This document shows, one piece after another, positions 1-6,568 of a stretch of 8,554 bases of DNA. Within the stretch, counting starts at the first letter, position 1, and each line of letters starts with the position of its first letter. This DNA comes from an uncultured Spartobacteria bacterium (GTDB taxonomy: Bacteria > Verrucomicrobiota > Verrucomicrobiia > Chthoniobacterales > UBA6821): assembly GCA_903831635.1 (NCBI GenBank), contig CAIKYN010000139.1, positions 1 through 8,554 of the forward strand, written 5' to 3'. Made by a program: the position numbers and the translations under genes. Below the pieces are notes generated by a model. It had not been told where the DNA came from and did no database searches. It worked only from the letters and a program-made list of their open reading frames with translations.

Positions 1-712
1 AGCCACCGGCGCCAAGACGAAGATCGTGACCCTGCTCGATTTCAGCGAGGGGAGTGACATGATCGTCGGGGCTCCCGGCGTTGAGTCAATTAAGGATCTC
101 AAGGGTAAGAAGGTCGGCGTGGAACTGAATCTGGTGGAGCACCTGCTCCTCCTTGAGGCCCTCAAGCAGAATGGAATGACTCAAAAGGACGTCATTCTCG
201 TCGGAACGGCTACAGATAAAACTCCGCAGGCCCTGGCCTCGGGACAGGTCTCCGCGGTCGGAGCTTGGTACCCGATCTCCGGCCAAGCCTTGGATCAGGT
301 GGCCGGAGCAAAGAAACTCTTTACGAGCGCCCAGGCTCCCGGACTGATCTATGATGTTCTGGCGGTGAATCCCACCAGCTATGCCGCCCACAAGGAGGAT
401 TGGGCAAAGATCACGGCCATCTACTACAAGTGCGTCGATTATCTCAAGGATCCAGCAACACGCGATGACGCCATCAAGATCATGGCCGCCAAAGTCGGCA
501 CGGATCCAGCAGCCTATGCAAAGAATATCCCTGGCACACACTTCCTGACCCTTGCCGAGGCAAAGAGTGCTCTCAAGAAAGGCCCCGGCCTTGATTCCAT
601 CTACGGATCACTGAGCGCCGCGGACAAGTTCAACCTTGATAACAGCGTTTACAAAGAGTCTCAGAAAGCAACCGGCTACGTCGCACCTTCGATCATCGAG
701 GGACTCAAGTAA
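1..712 (+). CDS. ABC transporter substrate-binding protein, SsuA/TauA/NMT1-like (5' partial)
   Basis: C-terminal 236 residues of a periplasmic solute-binding protein. The frame is open from base 2 to the TAA at 710-712, so the true start, signal peptide and first lobe lie upstream; the GTG at 26 is an internal codon, not a start. The segment at about 86-124 (SIKDLKGKKVGVE) is the hallmark 'sv.dLkGKkvgv' turn of the nitrate/sulfonate/taurine/NMT1 families, followed by a hydrophobic helix (HLLLLEAL) and 'ALASGQVSAVGAWYP' near 230-275, where these proteins usually read 'al..G.vDA...w.P'. It should capture a small ligand and deliver it to the permease 34 bases downstream, with the ATPase after that. 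The ligand cannot be read from sequence: family members bind sulfonates, nitrate, pyrimidines and other small organics. The family call is strong; the substrate is unknown. Confidence 0.88.
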   Translation, partial: ATGAKTKIVTLLDFSEGSDMIVGAPGVESIKDLKGKKVGVELNLVEHLLLLEALKQNGMTQKDVILVGTATDKTPQALASGQVSAVGAWYPISGQALDQVAGAKKLFTSAQAPGLIYDVLAVNPTSYAAHKEDWAKITAIYYKCVDYLKDPATRDDAIKIMAAKVGTDPAAYAKNIPGTHFLTLAEAKSALKKGPGLDSIYGSLSAADKFNLDNSVYKESQKATGYVAPSIIEGLK

Positions 713-730
713 CAGAGGCTACAACACTTC

Positions 731-736
731 AAAGGA
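731..736 (+). promoter_or_regulatory. Candidate ribosome binding site for the permease
   Basis: AAAGGA ends 10 bases before the ATG at 747. It supports starting the permease there rather than at the upstream in-frame ATG at 636, which lies inside the binding-protein gene and would add residues with no family resemblance. The match to the anti-Shine-Dalgarno sequence is moderate. Confidence 0.45.
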
Positions 737-746
737 TTTAAGGGTC

Positions 747-1793
747 ATGGCCCACCACGATTGGCTGGGTTTAAAGAAAGAGCTGCCGCCCCGGCGGCGG
801 CTCCTTCTAACCGTTCTCTCGTTTGTGATCCCCATCGCGATCTGGAGCGTGGTGAGCTATGTGCCCTGGATCTGGCATCCGCTAATCCATATCACCAACC
901 CAGGTGAGGTTGATTATTTCAGCGAGGGACTCGACATCCCTAAGGCGGATTTCACAAAGGAACTCGGCAAGGCCAAGGCTGCTGGGCAGCAACTTCCTGA
1001 AGGTTATGCCGTCAATCCAGTCTATCTTCCTGCCCCTCATAAAGTCGCCGCCGCTTTCTATACTGCCTTCAAGACTCCACCGCGCTTGCCGAATGAACCA
1101 TGGCTCCACGAAAGTCTTGGTCACAGCATCCGAACAATTGTCCTCGGATTCCTGATTTCTTCACTAATCGGAGTCCCTTTGGGAATTCTCTGCGGCACCT
1201 ATCGTTTTTTTGCACGGCTTCAGGAACCATTCATCGAGTTTTTCCGCTACCTCCCCGCACCTGCCTTCGGTGCTCTCTGCGTAGCCGTACTAGGGATCGA
1301 GGACGCACCTAAGGTAGCCATCATTGTCATCGGCACGTTTTTCCAGCAGGTGCTCATCATCGCAAATAGTGTCCGGAAGACCGATCCCGCATTGATTGAG
1401 GCGGCTCAGACCCTAGGGGCATCACGATGGAAGCTAGTGAGTCGGGTGATCATTCCGGCCTCCATCACCGACATCTACACCGATATGCGCATCCTGCTCG
1501 GATGGGCCTGGACCTACCTTATCGTCGCCGAAGTGATCGGAACCATGTCGGGCATCACCCTCTTCATCAACCAGCAGGCTCGTTACCGCAACTTTGACAA
1601 TGTTTATGCAGCGATCGCCATGATCGGAATCATCGGGGTCAGCACCGATATGTTCCTCTCTTGGCTCGGTGGGAATCTTTTCCCTTGGAAAAGAAATACC
1701 CGCTCATCCGTTAAAAAACTTTCGCTTTTCAATCAGGGACCTCGGAAGCGTCTTAGCGGAGGCCTCCAATCAGGAACAACACCAGGCAACTGA
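747..1793 (+). CDS. ABC transporter permease, SsuC/TauC-like
   Basis: Inner-membrane permease of 348 residues forming the channel of the importer. Helix 1 is about residues 18-40 and further hydrophobic segments lie near 127-150, 167-207, 246-265 and 286-306. The cytoplasmic EAA loop that docks on the ATPase is clear at 218-238 (EAAQTLGASRWKLVSRVIIPA), with the invariant glycine and the I..P ending. The family 'lP.P..V' motif appears at 94-100 (LPAPHKV). Two oddities stand out: about 45 mostly polar residues (48-92) between helix 1 and that motif, where family members usually have only a short link, and a basic tail of about 35 residues after the last helix. The ATG at 747 was chosen because it begins right before recognisable sequence and has a plausible ribosome site. 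The ATPase starts 7 bases after its stop. Confidence 0.92.
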   Translation: MAHHDWLGLKKELPPRRRLLLTVLSFVIPIAIWSVVSYVPWIWHPLIHITNPGEVDYFSEGLDIPKADFTKELGKAKAAGQQLPEGYAVNPVYLPAPHKVAAAFYTAFKTPPRLPNEPWLHESLGHSIRTIVLGFLISSLIGVPLGILCGTYRFFARLQEPFIEFFRYLPAPAFGALCVAVLGIEDAPKVAIIVIGTFFQQVLIIANSVRKTDPALIEAAQTLGASRWKLVSRVIIPASITDIYTDMRILLGWAWTYLIVAEVIGTMSGITLFINQQARYRNFDNVYAAIAMIGIIGVSTDMFLSWLGGNLFPWKRNTRSSVKKLSLFNQGPRKRLSGGLQSGTTPGN

Positions 1794-1800
1794 GTAGCCC

Positions 1801-2703
1801 ATGCATTCCTCCGAACTCCACCTTCCGGACTACCGAGAACAATCCCCCGCCGTGGCGGACCGCTTCCGCCGAATCGAGGCTCGCCCCGTCATTCTTGATG
1901 TCAGGAACCTCAGGAAATCGTACGAGGCCAACGGGATCAACCATACCGTTTTCGACAATGTTTCCCTCAGTATTCATCGCCGGGAATTCATTTGTGTAGT
2001 GGGATCGTCCGGTTGTGGAAAATCGACTCTCGCCAGGATCGTCGCGGGACTTGATGAGTCAACCGGCGGAGAGGTCCTTCTCGACGGAACACCGGTGACT
2101 GGTCCGGGGCCTGATCGAGGAATGGTGTTTCAGGGATACACACTCTTCCCGTGGCTCACAGTGAAGCGGAACGTCATGTTCGGCCTCAAAATGGGAGGCC
2201 AGTCGGACAGCATTGCTGAGGCGGAGGCTCGTCAATGGCTCGACATGGTCGGCCTATCAAAGTTCGAAGACTCCTATCCCCACGAACTCTCGGGGGGCAT
2301 GAAACAGCGTGTTGCAATCGCCCGGGCGCTTGCCAACAAACCACGGATTCTTCTGATGGATGAACCCTTTGCCGCCTTGGATGCCCAGACAAGGGGACAG
2401 ATGCAGAACTACCTACTTCAAATCTGGAGAAAGGTGGATGTCACGGTTCTCTTCATAACCCACGACCTCGAGGAGGCAGCGTTTCTGGCCGACCGGATTC
2501 TGGTCATGGGTGCCAATCCCGGTCGAGTCATGGAGTTCATCGAGAACCCCGTACCCCGCCCCCGGCATGACGATCAGTTCCTCTCCCCCGAGTTCCTCGC
2601 GCTAAAAAAACGCTTGGAGGAGCATATTCATCCTTCCTCAGCAGGAAACCACGACCATATCCCGATGATCAAGATGACCGATGCGGGGGATGATGTGGAA
2701 TAG
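1801..2703 (+). CDS. ABC transporter ATP-binding protein, SsuB/TauB/NrtD-like
   Basis: Cytoplasmic ATPase of 300 residues that drives the importer. All nucleotide-binding elements are intact: Walker A GSSGCGKST at 68-76, Q-loop Q111 (VFQGYTLFPWLTV, typical of the nitrate/sulfonate group), signature LSGGM at 163-167, Walker B ILLMDEP at 183-189 with catalytic E188, D-loop LDAQ at 193-196 and switch histidine H221 (ITHDLEEA). The 'LFPWLTV..NV.FGL' and 'HDLEEAAFLADRILVM' stretches separate it from amino-acid or sugar importers. About 28 residues precede the first conserved strand and the last 25 or so form a polar, histidine-containing tail; both are slightly longer than usual. No convincing ribosome site precedes the ATG, so it may depend on coupling to the permease stop 7 bases upstream. 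A later start is possible but none is better supported. Confidence 0.93.
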   Translation: MHSSELHLPDYREQSPAVADRFRRIEARPVILDVRNLRKSYEANGINHTVFDNVSLSIHRREFICVVGSSGCGKSTLARIVAGLDESTGGEVLLDGTPVTGPGPDRGMVFQGYTLFPWLTVKRNVMFGLKMGGQSDSIAEAEARQWLDMVGLSKFEDSYPHELSGGMKQRVAIARALANKPRILLMDEPFAALDAQTRGQMQNYLLQIWRKVDVTVLFITHDLEEAAFLADRILVMGANPGRVMEFIENPVPRPRHDDQFLSPEFLALKKRLEEHIHPSSAGNHDHIPMIKMTDAGDDVE

Positions 2704-2730
2704 CAGACAGACAAGAATGAACCTCCCGTC

Positions 2731-3516
2731 ATGAATGCCATGTTTTCACTTGCCGGGAAGATAGCGCTCATCACCGGGGCCTCCTCGGGAATCGGACTGG
2801 CCACCGCAAAACGCTTTCAGGAAGCCGGTGCCCTTGTCTTCGGGGTGGATCATCATCCCACGGGAAGCGAGGGCTTTGCGGTCCTTAAGGTCGATGTGGC
2901 TGACGACACGGCGCTCGGGGATGCCTTCGACGAGATCTCCCGGATGGGCGGGGGTCTTCAGATCGTCATCAACAACGCCGGGATCCAACCTCTCGGCGTC
3001 CCGTTTGAGGATCTGACTCCCGCACTGATCCGTCGCACCCTGGAGATCAATGTCGCGGCGGTGGCGCTGGGTCACGCCCATGCTACCAGGCATCTCAAGC
3101 GGGGAGGCCGCATCCTCAATACCGGTTCGTTTGTCGGACTGCTCGGCACTCCGGGCGGATCCATCTATGCGGCTTCCAAGGCGGCGGTCATCCATCTGAC
3201 ACGGAGCGCCGCTGTGGAACTTGCCCCGAGGGGCATCACTGTGAACTGCGTCTGTCCAGGCACCATCCGAACCCCCGCGGTTCTCGGGATCGCAAACAAT
3301 CCTGAAATCCCCTTTGTCGAAAAACGCACGCCTCTGAGGCGGTTGGGAGAACCTGAAGAGGTTGCCGCCGCCTTTCATTTTCTCGCTTCGGAGGAGGCCG
3401 CCTACATCACCGGAGCAATCCTTCCCGTCGACGGCGGAATCACGGCGGGATGGGAGCGCTACGATCTCGTTCCTCCCGGCAACGTGATCGCGGGAGAATG
3501 GAGGGACGAGCCATGA
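2731..3516 (+). CDS. SDR-family NAD(P)-dependent oxidoreductase
   Basis: Classical short-chain dehydrogenase/reductase of 261 residues, the usual length. It has the cofactor glycine motif TGASSGIG at 15-22, NNAG at 81-84, and the catalytic tetrad N107, S133, Y146 and K150 (YAASK). The C-terminal PVDGGITAGW is typical. Aspartate D40 at the end of the second strand (VFGVD) favours NAD(H) over NADP(H), by family rule. It should interconvert an alcohol and a carbonyl; the substrate cannot be inferred. The gene starts 27 bases after the ATPase and its stop overlaps the next start (ATGA at 3513-3516), placing it in the operon. The ATG at 2740 is an equally credible start, removing three residues; neither has a clear ribosome site. 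Confidence 0.93.
   Translation: MNAMFSLAGKIALITGASSGIGLATAKRFQEAGALVFGVDHHPTGSEGFAVLKVDVADDTALGDAFDEISRMGGGLQIVINNAGIQPLGVPFEDLTPALIRRTLEINVAAVALGHAHATRHLKRGGRILNTGSFVGLLGTPGGSIYAASKAAVIHLTRSAAVELAPRGITVNCVCPGTIRTPAVLGIANNPEIPFVEKRTPLRRLGEPEEVAAAFHFLASEEAAYITGAILPVDGGITAGWERYDLVPPGNVIAGEWRDEP
3500..3505 (+). promoter_or_regulatory. Strong Shine-Dalgarno for the CE4 hydrolase
   Basis: GGAGGG with a 7-base spacer to the ATG at 3513. It lies inside the end of the SDR gene and decides in favour of 3513 over the upstream in-frame ATGs at 3450 and 3498. Confidence 0.75.
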
Positions 3517-4400
3517 AGGGGGACCTTTTCTCGCCGACGCCCAGATTTCTGTGGCCCGGGGGGGCCAAATGTGCGGTCGTCCTCTGCTTCGACGTCGATG
3601 GGGAAACCACGGCATTGGAGCATGATGCGGCCCTTCGCAACAGACTCACCACCTGGTCCCAGTGCGCCTACGGTCCCACGGTGGGGGTCCCCAGGATTCT
3701 GGAATTACTCGATCATCTCGGCGTGCCCGCCACCTTTTTCATTCCCGGCTACATTGCCGAGAACCATCCGCGGATGACTGGGACCGTGGCGACACGAGGA
3801 CATGAGATCGGACTTCACGGATACCTGCACGAGAAGCTGGCGTATCTCGATCAACGGCAGGAAGAGGACATCCTGCTCAAGAGCCTCGAGATCCTTACCC
3901 GTCTTTCCGGAAGCCGTCCTGTCGGTTACAGGGCGCCGTGGTTCGAACTCAACCCCTGGACCCCGCGTCTGCTTCAGGATCACGGTCTCCTCTATTGCGC
4001 GAGCGCGATGGGGGACGACGTCCCGTACCGCCATGATTGCGGCCTGATCGAGATTCCCGGTCAGTGGATGCTCGAGGACTGGGAGCAGTTCGCCTTCAAT
4101 GCCGATCCAGCATGGGGTGCGCCTCCAGAGAACTGCGGCAAGGTCTTCGATCTCTGGTGGGAGGAATTCGAGGCCATGCATGCCTTTGGTTGCTGCTTCG
4201 TGCTGACCCTTCATCCATGGCTCTCAGGCCGGCCCTCCCGGGTGCGGTTGATCGAACGAATCGTGAGGGCCATGCAGAACAATGGGGATGTCTGGTTCGC
4301 TCGTGCTTCAGAGGTCGCCGAGTGGTTTGAAAACAATCCGCAGGCACGACGTGAAACCGATCTGGATCTGATCCCCCTGACGGCGGAGGTCCGTTCATGA
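3513..4400 (+). CDS. NodB-fold (CE4) hydrolase, HpPgdA/PuuE-like branch
   Basis: Metal-dependent hydrolase of 295 residues with no signal peptide, so probably cytoplasmic. Motif 1 is FDVD (D27 as presumed base, D29 as metal ligand), motif 2 is HGYLH (H102 and H106, metal ligands), motif 3 is YRAPW (R140) and the late motif is LTLHPW (H234). The 'GVPRILELLDHLGVPATFFIPG', 'GHEIGLHGYLHE', 'QEEDILLKS' and 'ARASEVAEWF' patterns match remembered H. pylori PgdA and PuuE-type allantoinase sequences better than secreted chitin or peptidoglycan deacetylases. This branch also includes, to my knowledge, a cyclic-imide hydrolase from Pseudomonas putida of similar length (about 293 residues). Lying between an SDR and a creatininase homologue, with ATGA overlaps at both ends, it is more likely to hydrolyse a small amide or imide than a polysaccharide. 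That role is inference; the fold call is strong. Confidence 0.9.
   Translation: MKGDLFSPTPRFLWPGGAKCAVVLCFDVDGETTALEHDAALRNRLTTWSQCAYGPTVGVPRILELLDHLGVPATFFIPGYIAENHPRMTGTVATRGHEIGLHGYLHEKLAYLDQRQEEDILLKSLEILTRLSGSRPVGYRAPWFELNPWTPRLLQDHGLLYCASAMGDDVPYRHDCGLIEIPGQWMLEDWEQFAFNADPAWGAPPENCGKVFDLWWEEFEAMHAFGCCFVLTLHPWLSGRPSRVRLIERIVRAMQNNGDVWFARASEVAEWFENNPQARRETDLDLIPLTAEVRS
4385..4389 (+). promoter_or_regulatory. Strong Shine-Dalgarno for the creatininase-family gene
   Basis: GGAGG with a 7-base spacer to the ATG at 4397, located within the last codons of the CE4 hydrolase gene. It fixes the start at the ATGA overlap. Confidence 0.75.
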
Positions 4401-5176
4401 GCGCCCTCAGCCAAATGACCTGGCCCCAGATCAGGGCCATGCAGGAAAAGTGCCCCCTTCTTGTACTGCCACTGGGTGCAACCGAACAGCACGGACCTGC
4501 CCTTCCGATCGGTACCGACACCATCATCGCCGAGGCCCTCTGCCGTGAAGCCTGTCGCCGGGCAGGGGTCCCCTGGGCTCCGCCCCTTGCCTACACCTCC
4601 TCGGGAGGCCACACCGTCAAGTGGCCGGGAAGCTTCTCGGTCACCCCGAAGACCTTCATCGACATTCTCGTGCAGTGGTCGAGGTGGGCCGTGTCCACAG
4701 GATGGAAGAAGATCCTCTTTGTGAACGCCCATGCGGGTAACGCCGCCCCCCTGCGTGTGGCGGTTGACCAGATCCGTCTTGAGTTGCTGGGAAAGGTGCA
4801 AGTCGGATCCGTCGATACGTTCACCATGTCGCCGGAGATCACAGCTCTCTTCACGCGCGATGCCGCGGATCTGCATGCCAATCAGGCGGAATGCGACCTC
4901 CTCCTCCACCTGATGCCCGATGCCGTGGATTGCGGCGTCTTTCCCCAAGCCGATGATCCCGACCGCACGGCCGGCAAGGTCTTCTGCTACCCGGTCTCCC
5001 AGACCAGCCTCAACGGAACCACGGGCCGCCCGTCACTGGGAGATGCCGGCGAAGGGGCGAGGCTTTTTGAAGCGATGGTGGTCGAACTCAGCGGCCTGCT
5101 TCTCCGCGCGATCGCCGAGGAACCCCCGCTCCCTCCGGAGGAGTGGTGCGGGGTTCCCGACAACTTCTACTCCTGA
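4397..5176 (+). CDS. Creatininase-family metal-dependent amidohydrolase
   Basis: Cytoplasmic hydrolase of 259 residues. The family metal-binding block LGATEQHGPALPIGTD spans 26-41, giving ligands E30, H32 and D41. The second block VNAHAGN (109-115) supplies H112, and HANQAEC (160-166) supplies H160 and E165, corresponding to the 'HAG..ET' motif of the family. Creatininase itself has a Glu two residues after the second-block histidine (H-Y-E-N, as I recall it); here that position is glycine (H-A-G-N), as in the wider family, which includes the MftE peptidase and the ArfB deformylase. It is therefore better called a cyclic amide or amide hydrolase than creatininase proper. It overlaps the CE4 hydrolase stop by 4 bases and precedes the GS-like ligase by 7, suggesting the three act on one nitrogenous substrate. 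Substrate unknown. Confidence 0.9.
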   Translation: MSALSQMTWPQIRAMQEKCPLLVLPLGATEQHGPALPIGTDTIIAEALCREACRRAGVPWAPPLAYTSSGGHTVKWPGSFSVTPKTFIDILVQWSRWAVSTGWKKILFVNAHAGNAAPLRVAVDQIRLELLGKVQVGSVDTFTMSPEITALFTRDAADLHANQAECDLLLHLMPDAVDCGVFPQADDPDRTAGKVFCYPVSQTSLNGTTGRPSLGDAGEGARLFEAMVVELSGLLLRAIAEEPPLPPEEWCGVPDNFYS

Positions 5177-5183
5177 AACCTTT

Positions 5184-6548
5184 ATGAAAACACCGGACAC
5201 CACCGTCAGCGAACTCGGCAAAGCCCTGGCCGCAAAAGGGGCCAAGTACTGCATCGGGGCCTACCCCGACATCCATGGGGTCCCCAAGGGGAAGGTCGTG
5301 CCGATCTCGCACTTCGAGCATTTTGCCGCGGGTTCGGAACTCTACACCGGATATGCGCTGGATGGTCTGGGACAGAGTCCCAACGACGACGAGATTTCCT
5401 CCGTTCCCGATCTGGAAAGAGGATTCCAGTTGCCGTGGAATCCCGAGGTCGCCTGGTTCCCGGCGGACAACGCCTTCCACGGGGCGCCGTACGAGATCAG
5501 CACCCGCGTGGCGCTCAAGAAGCAGCTTGAGGCGGCCCGGTCCATGGGCTTCGGGTTCAACCTCGGGATCGAGTGCGAGGTCTACGTGGTGCGGCTCAAC
5601 GAGCGCGGCGGGCTTGAGGTTCCCAATCCCGACGATGACCTGATCAAGTCCTGCTATGACGTGAAGCGCTTCCTCGACCGGTATCAGTGGATCGACAGGA
5701 TGAGCACGGCGATCAACGGACTCGGCTGGGACCTGTACTCGCTCGACCATGAGGATGGTAACTCGCAGTTTGAGTTCGACTTCCGGCACAGCGACGCCCT
5801 CACGATGTGCGATCGCTTTGTCTTTTTCCGGATGATGGCGAAGCACTATGCCGCAGAGGAAGGACTGCTTGCGACCTTCATGCCGAAACCCTTCGCTGAC
5901 AAGACCGGGACCGGTGCGCACTTCAACATGTCCCTGAGCGATGCCGCCACCGGGGCAAATCTCTTTGCCTGTGATCACGCGGACGATCCTCGTGGCCTCG
6001 GCATTACCCCACTCTGTTACCAGTTCATCGCCGGCATCCTGAAGCACGGGCCGGCTCTCTGTGCCGCGTTCGCGCCGACGGTGAACAGCTACAAGCGCCT
6101 CGTGCGCCGCGGCCTCATGGCCTACTACTCATGGGCCCCCGTCTTCAACTCCTACGGGAGGAACAACCGCACCAACTCCGTGCGCGTCCCCATGAGCGGA
6201 GGTCGCTGCGAATCCCGCAATGCCGATGCCTCCTGCAATCCCTATCTGGCGGCGGCGCTGGTGCTGGCGGCCGGCCTCGAGGGAATCCGGGAGAATCTCG
6301 ATCCGGGTCCCGCACAGGAGGAGAACCTCTACGAACTCTCCCCCGCGGAGCTTCAGGCGCGGGGTATCGGGGAACTCCCCCGCACCCTCGACGAGGCGGT
6401 GAAGGCCTTCGCTGCGGACCCCTTCGTGGAGAAAACCCTCGGCAAGGGACTGCGCGACGAGTTCATCCATTACAAGTCGGAGGAGTGGCGCGAATACCAC
6501 CAGACTGTCAGCCAGTGGGAGGTCGACCGCTACGCCAGGCTTTTTTAA
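5184..6548 (+). CDS. Glutamine-synthetase-fold ligase, GlnT/GMAS-like
   Basis: ATP-dependent ligase of 454 residues, joining glutamate to ammonia or an amine through gamma-glutamyl phosphate. Metal ligands are visible at E130 and E132 (IECEV), E190 and E197 (DHEDGNSQFEF), H246 (GTGAHFNMSL) and E343 in R-C-E-S-R (341-345). Substrate-site motifs NSYKRLV (301-307), RNNRTNSVRVP (326-336) and NPYLAAA (352-358) are intact, so it should be active. The opening (KYCIGAYPDIHGVPKGKVVP) and the Y-S-L-D-H-E-D-G-N block resemble gamma-glutamylmethylamide synthetase more than housekeeping GlnA, and the GlnA adenylylation loop (NLYDLP-type tyrosine) was not recognised. The reading frame runs open upstream to 4920, but that part overlaps the creatininase gene and looks like no protein family; ATG 5184 comes directly before recognisable sequence. 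No clear ribosome site is seen. Its position beside a Rieske oxygenase recalls aniline pathways, where a GS-like enzyme makes the gamma-glutamyl conjugate first. Confidence 0.92.
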   Translation: MKTPDTTVSELGKALAAKGAKYCIGAYPDIHGVPKGKVVPISHFEHFAAGSELYTGYALDGLGQSPNDDEISSVPDLERGFQLPWNPEVAWFPADNAFHGAPYEISTRVALKKQLEAARSMGFGFNLGIECEVYVVRLNERGGLEVPNPDDDLIKSCYDVKRFLDRYQWIDRMSTAINGLGWDLYSLDHEDGNSQFEFDFRHSDALTMCDRFVFFRMMAKHYAAEEGLLATFMPKPFADKTGTGAHFNMSLSDAATGANLFACDHADDPRGLGITPLCYQFIAGILKHGPALCAAFAPTVNSYKRLVRRGLMAYYSWAPVFNSYGRNNRTNSVRVPMSGGRCESRNADASCNPYLAAALVLAAGLEGIRENLDPGPAQEENLYELSPAELQARGIGELPRTLDEAVKAFAADPFVEKTLGKGLRDEFIHYKSEEWREYHQTVSQWEVDRYARLF

Positions 6549-6568
6549 ACGACCGGCCCTTCCGATCC

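Noticed and set aside
2746..3615. Minus-strand open frame of 289 codons opposite the SDR gene
   Set aside because: Its product, rich in Arg, Gly and Asp, matches no family, while the + strand carries a full SDR catalytic tetrad. GC-rich coding DNA commonly yields such antisense frames.
4211..4948. Minus-strand open frame of 245 codons across the CE4/creatininase junction
   Set aside because: It spans the border of two well-supported + strand genes and its product has no family features.
4397..5176. Naming the gene creatininase (creatinine to creatine)
   Set aside because: The Glu found in creatininase two residues after the second-block His is Gly here, and the family includes other amide hydrolases and deformylases. 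The family name is safe; the specific reaction is not.
4920..5183. In-frame upstream extension of the GS-like ligase
   Set aside because: It would overlap the creatininase gene by about 257 bases, and its residues (rich in Arg, Pro and Ser) are the shifted-frame translation of that gene. The ligase family match begins right after ATG 5184.
5088..6047. Minus-strand open frame of 319 codons opposite the ligase gene
   Set aside because: The + strand encodes a complete glutamine-synthetase fold with all active-site residues. The antisense product shows no recognisable motif or hydrophobic core pattern.
6484..6548. Possible terminator at the run of six T at the end of the ligase gene
   Set aside because: The only pairing found upstream is TGGCG with CGCCA across a loop of about 40 bases, too weak. 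The T run lies within the last codon and stop, and the oxygenase follows in 20 bases.
5184..6548. Housekeeping glutamine synthetase GlnA
   Set aside because: The N-terminal pattern and the D-H-E-D-G-N block resemble GlnT/GMAS, no adenylylation-site tyrosine loop was recognised, and the setting is a catabolic operon without nitrogen-regulation genes.
6131..6568. In-frame upstream extension of the Rieske oxygenase, possibly a fusion
   Set aside because: The added 146 residues are a frame-shifted reading of the ligase gene, rich in Arg and Gly and without a domain. This is a chance open frame.
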